Notes: a model not told the origin generated them from the sequence alone. Shown: positions 1 to 9,482, counted from the first letter of the stretch. The stretch: 64,000 nt of DNA from Listeria goaensis (GCF_900186125.1 NZ_FYBQ01000004.1:1-64000), one strand, 5' to 3'. Program-made: numbers and translations.

Positions 1-38
1 CAGCGTTCGTCCTGAGCCAGGATCAAACTCTCTTTAAA
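1..38 (-). rRNA. 16S ribosomal RNA, 5' end only
   Basis: The first 30 bases are the complement of the universal 16S 5' segment that reads GAGTTTGATCCTGGCTCAG followed by GACGAACGCTG. Transcription runs leftward out of the window, so only the first few dozen bases of the rRNA are present. The mature 5' end is placed about 8 bases before GAGTTTG by analogy with other bacteria, so it is uncertain by a few bases. Confidence 0.95.
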
Positions 39-263
39 ATAAATCGAATTTGAATACTTATTCAACACCGTGAATAAGTTTCCTTAGCGTCACAAATTGA
101 CTTTGCTAGCTTGTTTCTTACTTTTTTGGAAACATCTTTTTGTTTCCTGTCCTATGAATTGATTGGTGAAACATCTGTTTCATCGCTTTTTCATCTTCGT
201 TTTGTTCAGTTTTCAAAGGTCATTCTTTCTTTTGTCCTGTGCGCGCTTAACGCATCAGCAACG
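39..263 (-). other. rRNA operon leader with boxA-like element
   Basis: This gene-free stretch lies between the rRNA promoter and the 16S 5' end. On the minus strand, 222-204 reads TGACCTTTGAAAACTGAAC, close to the boxA antitermination element found in Bacillus and Listeria rRNA leaders. The reading frame at 111-329 on the other strand has no family signal and is not a gene. The leader should also contain the RNase III processing stem; I did not resolve its exact pairing. Confidence 0.75.
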
Positions 264-269
264 TTTATA

Positions 270-298
270 AATATACCAACTTTTTATGCATTCGTCAA
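270..298 (-). promoter_or_regulatory. rRNA operon promoter
   Basis: On the minus strand a -35 box TTGACG (298-293) and a -10 box TATATT (275-270) are separated by exactly 17 bases. They point at the 16S leader, so transcription should start near 263. An upstream A/T-rich tract (about 305-345) could act as an UP element, which is inference. Confidence 0.75.
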
Positions 299-373
299 TA
301 GTTTTTCTCATTTTTTTTTAATATCCTGAAAAACAATTTGTTTTTGACTGTATAAATGATTATTTTAGCACGT

Positions 374-1132
374 TTAGGTAATGTATATTTGAACTCCTTT
401 TTCTTCAAACTGTAGCTTTAGAACGGGATCAATTTCGCTTCCTGTAATAATATACGAGAGGTCATCGAGTTCTGCATATTTATATAGTGACAGTCGGCCG
501 AATTTTGTATGGTCGGTCACGAGAATGACTTCGTCGGCGGAGTGGATCATTTCTTGTTTAGCGGGGACGAGATATTCGTCGTAGTGCATTAAACCTTTGT
601 CGCTATCTAAAGCCGGAGTTGTCACGAATGCTTTGTGGACGTGCAAATTGCGCAGGGTGCCACTTGTAATCATGCCGTTTAAGATGTAGGTTTCTGGATA
701 GACGACTCCACCTGTTACAATAATTTTTGATTTTGAGAAACGCAAAATGGAAGCTACATTGATATCATTTGTGATGACGGTGAGGCCTGAACGTTCTTTT
801 AGCGCTTCTGCGATATGACCCGTTGTAGTACCAGCATCAAGTAGAATCGTGTCGCCTTCTTCGACCATTTCCGCGGCATAGGTCGCAATTTTCTTTTTTT
901 CTTCGTAGCGGACTTCGCTTCGTTTCTTCCAATCGGGTTCTGAAACGACCTTTTCTTCTATCATAACGCCACCGTGGGTTCGCTTTAGTTTTTTGTCTTT
1001 TTCTAGTGCTGTTAAATCGCGGCGGATGGTGGCTTCGTGAACTTCAAAGTGTTTCGCAAGTTCGCTTACCGTTGCAATCTTTCTTGAGCGTACATATTGG
1101 ACAATCGCGCGCTTTCGTTCAATAGAGAGCAT
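374..1132 (-). CDS. DeoR-family sugar-phosphate-responsive repressor
   Basis: This is a 252-residue transcription regulator. The N-terminus carries a DeoR-type winged helix-turn-helix (about residues 5-58, with TVSELAKHFEVHEATIRRDL). The rest is the isomerase-like DeoRC sensor domain with DAGTTTG and ITNDINVA motifs, which in this family binds a phosphorylated sugar. The start is the ATG at 1132, preceded by GAAAGGAG; an upstream in-frame ATG at 1195 lies inside the pgi terminator and is rejected. It lies 64 bases downstream of pgi on the same strand. Effector and target genes are not evident; a sugar phosphate is the family expectation. Confidence 0.88.
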   Translation of the reverse strand: MLSIERKRAIVQYVRSRKIATVSELAKHFEVHEATIRRDLTALEKDKKLKRTHGGVMIEEKVVSEPDWKKRSEVRYEEKKKIATYAAEMVEEGDTILLDAGTTTGHIAEALKERSGLTVITNDINVASILRFSKSKIIVTGGVVYPETYILNGMITSGTLRNLHVHKAFVTTPALDSDKGLMHYDEYLVPAKQEMIHSADEVILVTDHTKFGRLSLYKYAELDDLSYIITGSEIDPVLKLQFEEKGVQIYIT

Positions 1133-1151
1133 TATTTTTTCTCCTTTCCTA

Positions 1152-1186
1152 CAAAAGAAAAGAGCCCTTACGAAACGCAAGGACTC
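1152..1186 (-). terminator. Rho-independent terminator of pgi
   Basis: On the minus strand GAGTCCTT (1186-1179) pairs with AAGGGCTC (1169-1162), including one G-U pair, and is followed by a U-rich tract. It sits just after the pgi stop, so the downstream regulator gene probably relies on read-through or its own weak promoter. Confidence 0.65.
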
Positions 1187-1196
1187 CTCGAACATT

Positions 1197-2549
1197 TTAG
1201 TCGTTTAAGCGTTTTTCAAGTTCCGCTTTTTTCTCTTCAAAACCTGGTTTACCTAGGAGCGCGAACATGTTTGCTTTGTAAGCTTCCACACCTGGTTGGT
1301 CAAATGGATTCACGCCGTTTAAGTAACCGCTAATGCCTACTGCTTTTTCAAAGAAGTAAACAAGGTAGCCGAATGTGTATGGGTCAAGCGCTGGCACTTC
1401 GACTACAAAATTCGGTACTTCGCCGTCAGTATGCGCAAGAAGTGTTCCTTCAAATGCTTTTGTATTCACGAAATCAACCGTTTCGCCTGCTAAATAGTTT
1501 AAACCGTCAAGATCAACTTCTTCTTTATTAATGGTTAAATTATGACGCGGAGTTTTCACTTTGACTACCGTCTCGAAAAGATTGCGACGACCGTCTTGAA
1601 TGTACTGACCTAGTGAATGTAAATCAGTTGAGAAGCTCGCGCTGGACGGGTAGATACCTTTTTGGTCTTTCCCTTCGCTTTCGCCAAACAATTGTTTCCA
1701 CCATTCATTGAAGTACTGCAAACCTGGTTCGTAGCTGATTAAAAGCTCTGTTACCTTGCCTTTTCTGTACAGCACGTTACGTGCTGCCGCATATTGATAC
1801 GCGATATTTTCTTTTAAAGAAGGTTTTGAGAAGTCTTTAGATGCAGCTTCTGCGCCTTCCATCATTTTTTTAATGTCTACACCGCTCACTGCGATTGGTA
1901 GAAGTCCTACTGCAGTTAGTACAGAGAAACGACCGCCAACATCATCTGGAACTACGAAAGTTTCATAGCCTTCGTTATCAGATAATGTTTTAAGCGCGCC
2001 TTTTGCTTTATCTGTTGTGGCATAAATACGTGATTTCGCTTCTTCTTTGCCGTATTTTTTCTCTAAGAGTTCTTTAAATACGCGGAATGCGATGGCAGGC
2101 TCTGTTGTTGTACCTGATTTTGAAATCACGTTTACAGAGAAATCACGATCGCCAACAACTTCGATTAAATCGTGTAAATAAGTGGAGCTAATGCTGTTTC
2201 CTGCGAAGAAAACTTGTGGCGTTTTACGCTCTGCTTTATCCAGCACATTATAGAAGGAATGATTTAGTGTTTCAATCGCGGCGCGTGCCCCTAAGTAAGA
2301 GCCGCCGATACCGATGACGATTAAAACTTCGGAATCATTTTTAATTTTTTCTGCTGATTTTAAAATGCGTGCGAATTCTTCTTTATCGTAGTTACTTGGC
2401 AAATCAACCCAGCCAAGATAGTCACTTCCCGCACCAGTACCGTTATGTAACATATCATGTGCTGCTTTTACTGCAGGTTCCATGTACGCTAATTCGCGTT
2501 CTTCAAAAAAACGCAATGCTTTGGAATAATCAAAACTAATGTGTGTCAT
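1197..2549 (-). CDS. pgi: Glucose-6-phosphate isomerase
   Basis: A 450-residue full-length phosphoglucose isomerase, which interconverts glucose-6-phosphate and fructose-6-phosphate in the cytoplasm. Visible family signatures are the [12 protein letters not shown] loop near residue 80, the sugar-phosphate-binding [14 protein letters not shown] segment near 145-160, and the second PGI signature around [15 protein letters not shown] near 280. The ATG start follows a good GGAGGG site. It probably forms a unit with the DeoR regulator downstream. Confidence 0.97.
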   Translation of the reverse strand: MTHISFDYSKALRFFEERELAYMEPAVKAAHDMLHNGTGAGSDYLGWVDLPSNYDKEEFARILKSAEKIKNDSEVLIVIGIGGSYLGARAAIETLNHSFYNVLDKAERKTPQVFFAGNSISSTYLHDLIEVVGDRDFSVNVISKSGTTTEPAIAFRVFKELLEKKYGKEEAKSRIYATTDKAKGALKTLSDNEGYETFVVPDDVGGRFSVLTAVGLLPIAVSGVDIKKMMEGAEAASKDFSKPSLKENIAYQYAAARNVLYRKGKVTELLISYEPGLQYFNEWWKQLFGESEGKDQKGIYPSSASFSTDLHSLGQYIQDGRRNLFETVVKVKTPRHNLTINKEEVDLDGLNYLAGETVDFVNTKAFEGTLLAHTDGEVPNFVVEVPALDPYTFGYLVYFFEKAVGISGYLNGVNPFDQPGVEAYKANMFALLGKPGFEEKKAELEKRLND

Positions 2550-2624
2550 TATTTTCCCTCCAAAAATTATAAAGATTTCTGTTTTAACTTTATCTCAAAA
2601 GGCGAACTTTAGCAAGGATTGTCG

Positions 2625-3047
2625 CTAGCTGACAGGAAATTCATTATGATGATCATAGAGCACACCTTTGTCAAAAATCAGTTTATTGAGCGGCGTCTTT
2701 TCTAACTCGAGAAGGCTGTCTGCTGTAGGAATCGACAACCATTTCACACGAAAGACGCTTTCATCGTTTTCTGGCCAATTAAAATCCCCCATTGCAGTTG
2801 CACGGAACACAATTGTGCAAACGTGTTCCCACTCTGTCCTGCGCTCTTTACAAAAAAGGAGACTGTCGACGGAAATCGTCACATTCGTTTGTTGTTTCAC
2901 TTTAAGAACGAGCGCTTCTTCCATTGTCTGGTCTTTCTCGACTACGCCCCCCGGGAACCCCCAAGAAAGATCCCGTTTACGCACTGCTAAAATCTCATCT
3001 TTTTTCTCATTGTAGATAAATCCTTCAACGTTAATCGTTCTTTTCAT
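2625..3047 (-). CDS. Nudix-fold protein with a degenerate Nudix box
   Basis: A 140-residue protein that has the overall Nudix fold pattern, with the FPGGVVEKD strand-loop near residue 31 leading into the Nudix helix. Nudix hydrolases use GX5EX7REUXEEXGU to hold the metal and cleave nucleoside diphosphate derivatives. Here G34 is kept, but the positions expected to be E, R, E, E, E and G are Q40, L48, K49, Q52, Q53 and N55. The metal-binding helix is therefore lost, and hydrolase activity by the usual mechanism looks unlikely. It could be a binding or regulatory protein. The gene is leftward, 75 bases upstream of pgi. Confidence 0.75.
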   Translation of the reverse strand: MKRTINVEGFIYNEKKDEILAVRKRDLSWGFPGGVVEKDQTMEEALVLKVKQQTNVTISVDSLLFCKERRTEWEHVCTIVFRATAMGDFNWPENDESVFRVKWLSIPTADSLLELEKTPLNKLIFDKGVLYDHHNEFPVS

Positions 3048-3232
3048 GGTATCCTCCCTTTTCGTTTGAAAATGATTAAACTACCTGAACTAATTAAAAA
3101 CTGAAATGGCTATTACCCTAAATTTAGTTTGACTAATTGTCAATTGATGAAATACTGACTAAAACGTGAATTATCTGACTTTTTGAAATAAAGCTTCGGA
3201 AGCTCCTTGTCGAAAGAAGTTTCCAAACATGC

Positions 3233-3583
3233 TTACTTATCTGCTTTTTCAACCCATTCTTGCAGTTTATCTCGGAGTGTGTTAAAACCTTCGTCTGCAC
3301 CTTTTGTTTCTTTTTTAGGCGAGGAATTTCTCTCTGGTTTTACTTCCTCGGTCGCACGAATCGAAAGACTAATTTTATTATTTTCTTCATCCATATCAAG
3401 AATTTTAACTTTCACTTCTTGTCCGATTTCTAAAAAATCATGGATATCTTTAACAAAACCGTGCGTCACCTCTGAAATATGCACAAGCCCTTGCGTTTTA
3501 TCATCAAGCGCCACGAACGCTCCGTATCCTTGAATACCTGCGACTTTCCCTGTTACAACGTCGCCTACTTTAAATGTACTCAT
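3233..3583 (-). CDS. yugI: S1 RNA-binding domain protein, YugI/general stress protein 13 family
   Basis: A 116-residue protein with one S1 domain at residues 5-75 (GDVVTGKVAGIQGYGAFVAL, then GLVHISEVTHGFVKDIHDFL and KISLSIRA) followed by a charged, probably flexible tail of about 40 residues. This matches Bacillus YugI and GSP13, ribosome-associated stress proteins of unknown detailed role. The gene is monocistronic and divergent from patB. Confidence 0.85.
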   Translation of the reverse strand: MSTFKVGDVVTGKVAGIQGYGAFVALDDKTQGLVHISEVTHGFVKDIHDFLEIGQEVKVKILDMDEENNKISLSIRATEEVKPERNSSPKKETKGADEGFNTLRDKLQEWVEKADK

Positions 3584-3748
3584 CTACAAACACACCCACT
3601 TTCCAAAATACCGATAATGTACAATTATACCACTTGCTTAAGATTACCACAATTATTCATTACTTTGATTAAAGCTGATGCAGCTTTCTAAAATTGTGTT
3701 ACAATGGCATTATAAAAAAAGAAATGCTTGTCGAAGGAGGAACTAAAT

Positions 3749-4918
3749 ATGAGTCAATTTGATGAAGTAATTCCGCGCCTAGATACAAATTCTGAAAAAT
3801 GGGACGGGGCGGAAGCCTTATTTGGAAGGAAAGATATTATCCCCATGTGGGTTGCTGATATGGATTTCCGGGCGCCGAAGCCTGTTTTAGATGCCTTCCG
3901 AAAACGAGTTGACCACGGTGTTTTCGGCTATACGAAATGTGAAGATGGCATGACGAAAGCCATTTTGAATTGGAATAAAACGCGGCACGGATTTGATGTG
4001 GATTCGGATGCGATTTTATATAACGCCGCTGTTGTCCCTTCGATTTCACTCGCGATTCGGGCGCTAACGAAACCTTCAGAGAAAGTCTTGATGCATTCGC
4101 CAATTTATCCGCCGTTTTTTAAGGTGACTGGCGATGAAACGAAACGCGAAGTCGTGCTTTCACCGTTAAAACACACGGGCACGCGGTTTGAAATTGATTT
4201 TGCCGACATGGAACAGAAGCTTGCCCAAAATGATATTCAGCTATTTTTACTTTGCAATCCGCAAAATCCGGGCGGAATTTCCTGGAAAAAAGAAGAACTT
4301 ACGCAATTGGTTGAGCTTTGTGCACGTTATAATGTGCCGATTGTGTCAGACGAGATTCATGCGGATTTAGTGATGAAAAACCATGTACATACGCCGCTTG
4401 TTAAGGTGGCACCGTATTACAAGGAGCAAATTATTACGCTGATGGCACCGACGAAAACGTTTAATTTGGCGGCTTTGAAAGTGTCCTACTTGATTATTGA
4501 TAATCCAGATTACCGGGCGAAATTCCGTGAGTTACAGCAATATGTGCATGCGCCAGGCATTAATGAATTTGGTCAAATCGCGCTTGAAGCGGCTTATAAT
4601 GAAGGTGCGGAATGGCTAGATGAGCTGCGCGATTATATTTACGAAAACTTCCAATATGTCAAAGCGGAATTGAATACGCATTGTCCTGAAATCGGCGTGA
4701 CGGAGCTTGAAGCGACTTATCTGATGTGGCTTGATGCACGGGCGCTCAAAAAAGATGAAGCGACGCTGTATCAAGATATTATCGATGCGGGTTGCGGCGT
4801 TCAAATGGGGTCAGGTTTTGGCGCGGTGGCCGATAAATTTATCCGCCTGAATATTGCTTGTCCGCGTGAAACACTCAAAAAAGGCGTGGCTGCACTAATT
4901 GCGGGGATTCAAAAATAG
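3749..4918 (+). CDS. patB: PatB/MalY-type PLP-dependent C-S lyase (cystathionine beta-lyase-like)
   Basis: A 389-residue fold-type I aminotransferase-like enzyme of the MalY/PatB group, which cleaves cysteine-S-conjugates such as cystathionine. Key features are the WVADMDF substrate loop near residue 33, the NPQNPGG cofactor segment, SDEIHADL, and the PLP lysine in APTKTFNLAALK near residue 232. The ATG at 3749 is chosen because AAGGAGG lies 7 bases upstream; an in-frame TTG at 3728 overlaps that ribosome site. A terminator follows directly, so it is monocistronic. Confidence 0.9.
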   Translation: MSQFDEVIPRLDTNSEKWDGAEALFGRKDIIPMWVADMDFRAPKPVLDAFRKRVDHGVFGYTKCEDGMTKAILNWNKTRHGFDVDSDAILYNAAVVPSISLAIRALTKPSEKVLMHSPIYPPFFKVTGDETKREVVLSPLKHTGTRFEIDFADMEQKLAQNDIQLFLLCNPQNPGGISWKKEELTQLVELCARYNVPIVSDEIHADLVMKNHVHTPLVKVAPYYKEQIITLMAPTKTFNLAALKVSYLIIDNPDYRAKFRELQQYVHAPGINEFGQIALEAAYNEGAEWLDELRDYIYENFQYVKAELNTHCPEIGVTELEATYLMWLDARALKKDEATLYQDIIDAGCGVQMGSGFGAVADKFIRLNIACPRETLKKGVAALIAGIQK

Positions 4919-4922
4919 TAAA

Positions 4923-4957
4923 CTAAAACCAGACTGAAATAGTCTGGTTTTAGTTTG
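4923..4957 (+). terminator. Rho-independent terminator of patB
   Basis: A 13-bp perfect stem (4923-4935 with 4941-4953), loop GAAAT, followed by a short T-rich tail. It is placed 5 bases after the patB stop. Confidence 0.8.
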
Positions 4958-5144
4958 TAGAAAAGGCTACATAAAAGGCATCTCGCCCGTTTAGCACGAT
5001 GACAAGTGGTAAATATCGTCGTCTTTAAATCAGGTTTTTGGTAAACCACATGGAACCTTGTTATACTAAAATTGTAGTATGGTTTTTAGGAGGAACGAGG
5101 AAAATCGTTTTTTCTTTATTTTTGTAAAAGGAGTTGGAGAAGTT

Positions 5145-6242
5145 ATGTTTTTAGGGCTACGTGAAATGCTCTATTCAAAATTGCGATACATACTTGTGAC
5201 AGGCATCATGGTTTTGATTATGTTGCTCTCACTGATTTTATCAGGCCTTGCAAATGGTCTGGCATACGATAACGCTTCTGCAGTTGCGGATAACGGGGTT
5301 CCGTTTTATGCGATTGCGAAAGATGCGCAAGGTAAAGTGTCACGCTCACTTTTTGATGAAAGCGAGTTGGCAAGTGTTCAAGAGGATAAAAGTGTGAAGG
5401 AAGCAGCGGTGCTTGGGCAATCGATGCAAACATTGAAACGCGAAAGTGATGATAAGAAGTTCAGTATCGCTTTTTTCGCCATTCAACCTGGCACTTTCCT
5501 CGATCCAAAAATTTCATCTGGTAAAGGGCTTGAAGTGACGAAACCCGATGAAATCGTAGTAGATTCTTCTTTGAAAAAAGATGGGATTAAACTTGGCGAT
5601 ATTTTGATGGACGACCAACTTAACAAAGAGCTAACGGTTGTTGGTTTTACGGAGAATAAAAAATATAGTCACGCGCCCGTTGTTTACATCAACATGCCGA
5701 CTTGGCAATCCATTAATCCAGTTTTATACCACCAAAAAACACCGCAAGTTAGCGCGATTGCAATCCAGCCTAAAGGCGATACTGTCAATTTAGCGAACAA
5801 AGACTTGTCTGTTTTAACGCAAGCTGAATTTTTAGACCAGATTCCGGGCTATTCGGCGGAACAAATGACGCTAAATATGATGATTTATTTCTTAATTGTG
5901 ATTGGCGGCTTTATTTTAACGGCGTTCTTCTATGTGATGACGCTTCAAAAGACGACACAATTTGGGATTTTAAAAGCGCTAGGCACCAAGTCCGGCTATA
6001 TCGCGGTGAGCGTGATCACACAAGTTATCGTGATTTCCCTCATAAGCATTTTAATCAGTGTTGGGGTTACGCTCTTGTTGCCGAACGTGTTGCCTGAGGC
6101 GATGCCGTTCCGCTTGTCGAGCTTCACAATTAGCTTATATAGCGTGATTTTCTTCGTTGTAGCGCTGATTGGTTCACTGCTTTCGATGTGGAAAATTAAT
6201 AAGGTTGATGCGCTTGATGCAATTCGCGGAGGTGATGAATGA
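5145..6242 (+). CDS. ABC transporter permease, FtsX/HrtB-like
   Basis: A 365-residue permease with the MacB/FtsX architecture: one N-terminal membrane helix (about residues 15-38), a large extracytoplasmic domain (40-245), then three helices (about 255-350) ending in the typical NKVDALDAIRGG. HrtB/DevC-type permeases of this size work with a dedicated ATPase to export heme or other amphipathic compounds; the substrate here is unknown. ATG 5145 follows AAAGGAG; the in-frame ATG at 5079 is preceded by no site and overlaps the promoter region (TATACT near 5062). It overlaps the ATPase gene by 4 bases. Confidence 0.83.
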   Translation: MFLGLREMLYSKLRYILVTGIMVLIMLLSLILSGLANGLAYDNASAVADNGVPFYAIAKDAQGKVSRSLFDESELASVQEDKSVKEAAVLGQSMQTLKRESDDKKFSIAFFAIQPGTFLDPKISSGKGLEVTKPDEIVVDSSLKKDGIKLGDILMDDQLNKELTVVGFTENKKYSHAPVVYINMPTWQSINPVLYHQKTPQVSAIAIQPKGDTVNLANKDLSVLTQAEFLDQIPGYSAEQMTLNMMIYFLIVIGGFILTAFFYVMTLQKTTQFGILKALGTKSGYIAVSVITQVIVISLISILISVGVTLLLPNVLPEAMPFRLSSFTISLYSVIFFVVALIGSLLSMWKINKVDALDAIRGGDE

Positions 6243-6922
6243 TGCGTCCAATTTTACAATTTGAAGGTGTAACGAAAAACTATAAATCTGGTCCCACTAC
6301 GATTCATGCTTTGCGTGAGACCCATTTTGAAGCAAACAGCGGTGAGCTCATTGCGATTGTTGGACCGAGTGGATCTGGTAAGAGTACTTTCTTGTCACTG
6401 GCGGGGGCGCTACTTACGCCTACAGATGGCAAAATCATTTTAAACGGGCAGGAAATTAGTCAGCTAACGAAAAAAGAACAGACGCAAATTCGTCTGACGG
6501 AAATTGGTTTTATTTTTCAAGCGGCGCACTTAGTCCCTTACCTTCGCGTGGTGGACCAAGTCCGTTTTATCGGGCAACAAGCGAAGCAAAATAAAGATGC
6601 GGTGACCGAAAAGAGTGTCTCCCTTTTGAACCACCTTGGTCTCGAAACTCGGACAACTTTTTATCCAAAAGATTTATCTGGTGGTGAAAAGCAACGGGTT
6701 GCGATTGCGCGGGCCTTAATTAATTCGCCGTCCATCATTTTGGCGGACGAACCGACGGCAAGCTTAGATACTGAGCGGAGTCGAGAGGTTGTACAGTTGC
6801 TCCGTAGCGAAGTAGAGGGCACGGAGCGCGCGGCGATTATGGTGACGCATGATGAGCGCATGCTTGACTTATGCGACCATGTTTACCGCATGGAAGACGG
6901 GCGTTTGACGAAAGAACGTTAA
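6239..6922 (+). CDS. ABC transporter ATP-binding protein, MacB/HrtA-like
   Basis: A 227-residue ATPase of the lipoprotein/heme-export class. Walker A is GPSGSGKST (about residue 41), the signature is LSGGEKQR (about 143), Walker B is IILADEPTASLD (about 163) and the H-loop is VTHD (about 200). Its start overlaps the permease stop (ATGATGA), a sign of translational coupling. With the permease it forms a two-gene exporter operon closed by the terminator at 6927. Confidence 0.9.
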   Translation: MMRPILQFEGVTKNYKSGPTTIHALRETHFEANSGELIAIVGPSGSGKSTFLSLAGALLTPTDGKIILNGQEISQLTKKEQTQIRLTEIGFIFQAAHLVPYLRVVDQVRFIGQQAKQNKDAVTEKSVSLLNHLGLETRTTFYPKDLSGGEKQRVAIARALINSPSIILADEPTASLDTERSREVVQLLRSEVEGTERAAIMVTHDERMLDLCDHVYRMEDGRLTKER

Positions 6923-6926
6923 CAAT

Positions 6927-6963
6927 AAAAAAGTGTAGGAACGATGTTCCTACACTTTTTTAT
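6927..6963. terminator. Bidirectional terminator between ABC operon and PTS IIB gene
   Basis: AAAAAAGTGTAGGAAC pairs with GTTCCTACACTTTTTT across a short loop. The stem is flanked by A on the left and T on the right, so it can serve both converging transcripts. Confidence 0.85.
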
Positions 6964-7271
6964 TTATTTTCTTCAATCAATTTAAGCGCTTGAGCGTAAA
7001 CTGTTTCGCCGTCCATTTTCCCGTATGCCATCATATCAATAACATCAACTGGAATGCGTCCTGCGGCTGCATCTTTAACTGTTTTTTCTTGGTAACGCAC
7101 TTGCGGACCAAGCAACACGACATCAGCATCTTTAATAACTTCATTAATTTCAGCTATTGAGTAAGCAGCAATTTTTGCTTCATCGCCTTTTGCAGCGGCT
7201 GCTTTTTCCATTTTTGTAACGAGTAAGCTTGTGGACATCCCTGCCGCACAGATTAAAACGATATTATTCAT
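6960..7271 (-). CDS. Orphan PTS EIIB, lactose/cellobiose family
   Basis: A 103-residue single-domain EIIB. The phosphorylated cysteine is Cys8 in CAAGMSTS, the signature of the lactose/N,N'-diacetylchitobiose/cellobiose IIB family. In this family the protein receives phosphate from a IIA and passes it to sugar in the IIC channel. No IIA or IIC gene is adjacent, so it must work with components elsewhere or have a regulatory role. Confidence 0.88.
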   Translation of the reverse strand: MNNIVLICAAGMSTSLLVTKMEKAAAAKGDEAKIAAYSIAEINEVIKDADVVLLGPQVRYQEKTVKDAAAGRIPVDVIDMMAYGKMDGETVYAQALKLIEENK

Positions 7272-7413
7272 TTCTATTCTTCCTTTCCAATTAAACGGCT
7301 ATTGTTGTAACACCTTCATTATACAATACGTGTAGTATTTTAAACAAGTAAACGTTATCAACAACTTTATCTCACTAAATACACACGCATTTTTAAAATA
7401 AACTAAAAATAGA

Positions 7414-7442
7414 TTGCACTTTTCCCCCAAAAGAGTGATAAT
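7414..7442 (+). promoter_or_regulatory. Promoter of the aspartate kinase gene
   Basis: TTGCAC (7414-7419), 17-base spacer, GATAAT (7437-7442). The start codon lies 54 bases downstream, leaving too short a leader for a lysine riboswitch, and no such fold is visible. Confidence 0.6.
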
Positions 7443-7496
7443 AGACAGAAAATACGTAAAATTTCGCTTAAATTAAACTAGACAGGAGCTGTATAC

Positions 7497-8858
7497 ATGA
7501 AAGTCGTTAAATTTGGTGGAAGCTCTCTAGCTTCCGGACTTCAACTGAATAAAGTATTAGATGTAATGAAAAGTGATGCTATGCGCAAAATCATTGTCGT
7601 TTCTGCGCCTGGAAAGCGTTTTTCAGATGACACGAAAGTAACTGACCTTCTCATTGATTGCGCGGCAAAGGCCTTGCTTTCGGAAGACACGACGGATATT
7701 TTCAATCAAATCGTCGCACGCTATCACGATATTGTGTTGGACACTGGTATGAGCGAGGCCGTCATATCGGAAATCAGCGACAATTTAACGACCATTTTGC
7801 AATCTGATAAATCCAATCCCGACCAATTTATGGATAAAATGAAAGCGAGCGGCGAGGACAATAACGCAAAATTAGTTGCCGCGTTTTTCAACCACAAAGG
7901 TCTTCCTGCAACTTATGTTAACCCTAAGGACGCGGGGCTTTTCGTGACCGAAGACCATGCTCATGCGCGTGTTTTGCCTGAGTCTTATGATAATCTTTTC
8001 GCGCTTCGCGATTACCCGGGACTTGTTGTTTTTCCTGGTTTCTTTGGCTATACGAAGTCTGGTGAGATTACAACATTCTCACGTAGCGGTTCAGATATTA
8101 CGGGCGCGATTGTCGCAAACGGGATTCAAGCGGAACTTTATGAAAACTTCACCGATGTTGATGCCGTTTTTGTTGTAAACCCTGCTATTGTTAAAAAACC
8201 CCAGCAAGTGGCTGAACTTACGTACCGCGAGATGCGTGAACTTTCTTATGCCGGCTTTTCTGTGTTCCATGACGAAGCGCTCATTCCAGCGTTTCGGGCG
8301 GGTATTCCAGTCCACATAAAAAACACGAACAACCCCGAAAGCACTGGGACGCGTGTGATTCATGAAAGAGATACTTCGAATGGTCCTGTTGTAGGGATTG
8401 CCAGCGATGACGGATTTTGCAGCATTTACATTAGCAAATATTTGATGAACCGCGAAATCGGTTTCGGTAGACAAGTCCTCGAGATTTTAGAACAAGCGGG
8501 ACTAAACTATGAACATATGCCGTCTGGAATCGATGATTTAACGATTATCTTGCGGGAAAATCAACTCGATGCGGCGTTAGAAAAAAAACTAATCCACGAA
8601 CTCACGCACAAACTAAATGCCGACCTAGTTTCCATCCAGCACAACCTCTCCCTCATCATGATTGTAGGCGAAGCAATGCGTCAAAACATTGGGACAACAT
8701 TCCGAGCTAGCCGCGCCCTCTCTCATGCAAACGTCAATATTGAAATGATTAACCAAGGCTCTTCCGAGGTTAGCATCATGTTCGGCGTCAAAAAAGAAGA
8801 TGAACGTACAGCCGTTCAAGCCCTTTATAATGAATTTTTTCAAGAAGTAGAGGTATAA
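7497..8858 (+). CDS. Aspartate kinase
   Basis: A 453-residue aspartokinase that phosphorylates aspartate at the entry to lysine, threonine and methionine synthesis. The N-terminus KVVKFGGSSLAS is the kinase nucleotide-binding motif; GSDITGAIVANG near residue 200 is the aspartate-binding loop. The last 150 residues contain two ACT domains (one ending with MIVGEAM, then NVNIEMINQGSSEVSIMFGV), the usual site of amino-acid feedback. The length fits the Bacillus YclM (aspartokinase III) type. It is flanked by its own promoter and terminator. Confidence 0.93.
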   Translation: MKVVKFGGSSLASGLQLNKVLDVMKSDAMRKIIVVSAPGKRFSDDTKVTDLLIDCAAKALLSEDTTDIFNQIVARYHDIVLDTGMSEAVISEISDNLTTILQSDKSNPDQFMDKMKASGEDNNAKLVAAFFNHKGLPATYVNPKDAGLFVTEDHAHARVLPESYDNLFALRDYPGLVVFPGFFGYTKSGEITTFSRSGSDITGAIVANGIQAELYENFTDVDAVFVVNPAIVKKPQQVAELTYREMRELSYAGFSVFHDEALIPAFRAGIPVHIKNTNNPESTGTRVIHERDTSNGPVVGIASDDGFCSIYISKYLMNREIGFGRQVLEILEQAGLNYEHMPSGIDDLTIILRENQLDAALEKKLIHELTHKLNADLVSIQHNLSLIMIVGEAMRQNIGTTFRASRALSHANVNIEMINQGSSEVSIMFGVKKEDERTAVQALYNEFFQEVEV

Positions 8859-8859
8859 T

Positions 8860-8891
8860 AAAAAGCGAGGACAATTTGTCACTCGCTTTTT
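8860..8891. terminator. Bidirectional terminator between aspartate kinase and ppiB
   Basis: AAAAAGCGAG (8860-8869) pairs with CTCGCTTTTT (8882-8891) around a 12-base loop, between two converging genes. Confidence 0.85.
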
Positions 8892-8894
8892 CTG

Positions 8895-9482
8895 TTATTC
8901 AACAATATTAATTTTTTCGATGACAACATCATGGACTGGTTTATCTTGTGCGCCTGTTTGAACGCTTGCGATATTATCTACAACGTCCATTCCTTCGATG
9001 ACATGACCGAAAACAGTGTGGCGTCCATCTAACCATGGTGTCCCACCTTCTTTGTAAGCTTCAATAATTTCTGTAGGGAAACCAGCTTCTTCCATTTGTC
9101 CAATCATTTCTACTGGCATATCCGGTTTTTGTACAATGAAGAATTGGCTTCCGTTTGTGTTCGGACCTGCATTGGCCATTGATAAAGCACCACGCAAGTT
9201 AAATGCGTTTTTTGAAAACTCATCTTCGAATGCCTCACCCCAGATGCTTTCACCGCCTGTTCCGATTCCGTCAGGGTCGCCGCCTTGAATCATAAATTCA
9301 GGGATAACACGGTGGAAAATCAAGCCATCGTAGTAGCCATTTTTTGCGTGTGTCACAAAGTTCTCAACGGTTTTTGGTGCCACCTCTTTGAAAAGCTTCA
9401 GCTTAATTGTGCCGCGATTTGTAACCATTTCAGCTAAGATTTCGTTCTCAGCGATTTCTTTTGATAATTGTGGGTATGTCAT
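8895..9482 (-). CDS. ppiB: Peptidyl-prolyl cis-trans isomerase, cyclophilin type
   Basis: A 195-residue cytoplasmic cyclophilin, with no signal peptide. Catalytic-core motifs are [22 protein letters not shown] (around residues 55-77; Arg and Gln are active-site residues), [27 protein letters not shown] in two parts, and the C-terminal [17 protein letters not shown]. It speeds proline isomerisation during protein folding. The ATG start has an AAAGGAG site upstream. Confidence 0.95.
   Translation of the reverse strand: MTYPQLSKEIAENEILAEMVTNRGTIKLKLFKEVAPKTVENFVTHAKNGYYDGLIFHRVIPEFMIQGGDPDGIGTGGESIWGEAFEDEFSKNAFNLRGALSMANAGPNTNGSQFFIVQKPDMPVEMIGQMEEAGFPTEIIEAYKEGGTPWLDGRHTVFGHVIEGMDVVDNIASVQTGAQDKPVHDVVIEKINIVE

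Noticed and set aside
111-329. 72-codon plus-strand frame in the rRNA leader
   Set aside because: Antisense to the rRNA promoter and leader, no ribosome site.
7272-7496. Lysine riboswitch or T-box ahead of aspartate kinase
   Set aside because: The promoter leaves a leader of only about 45 bases, and no riboswitch core is visible.
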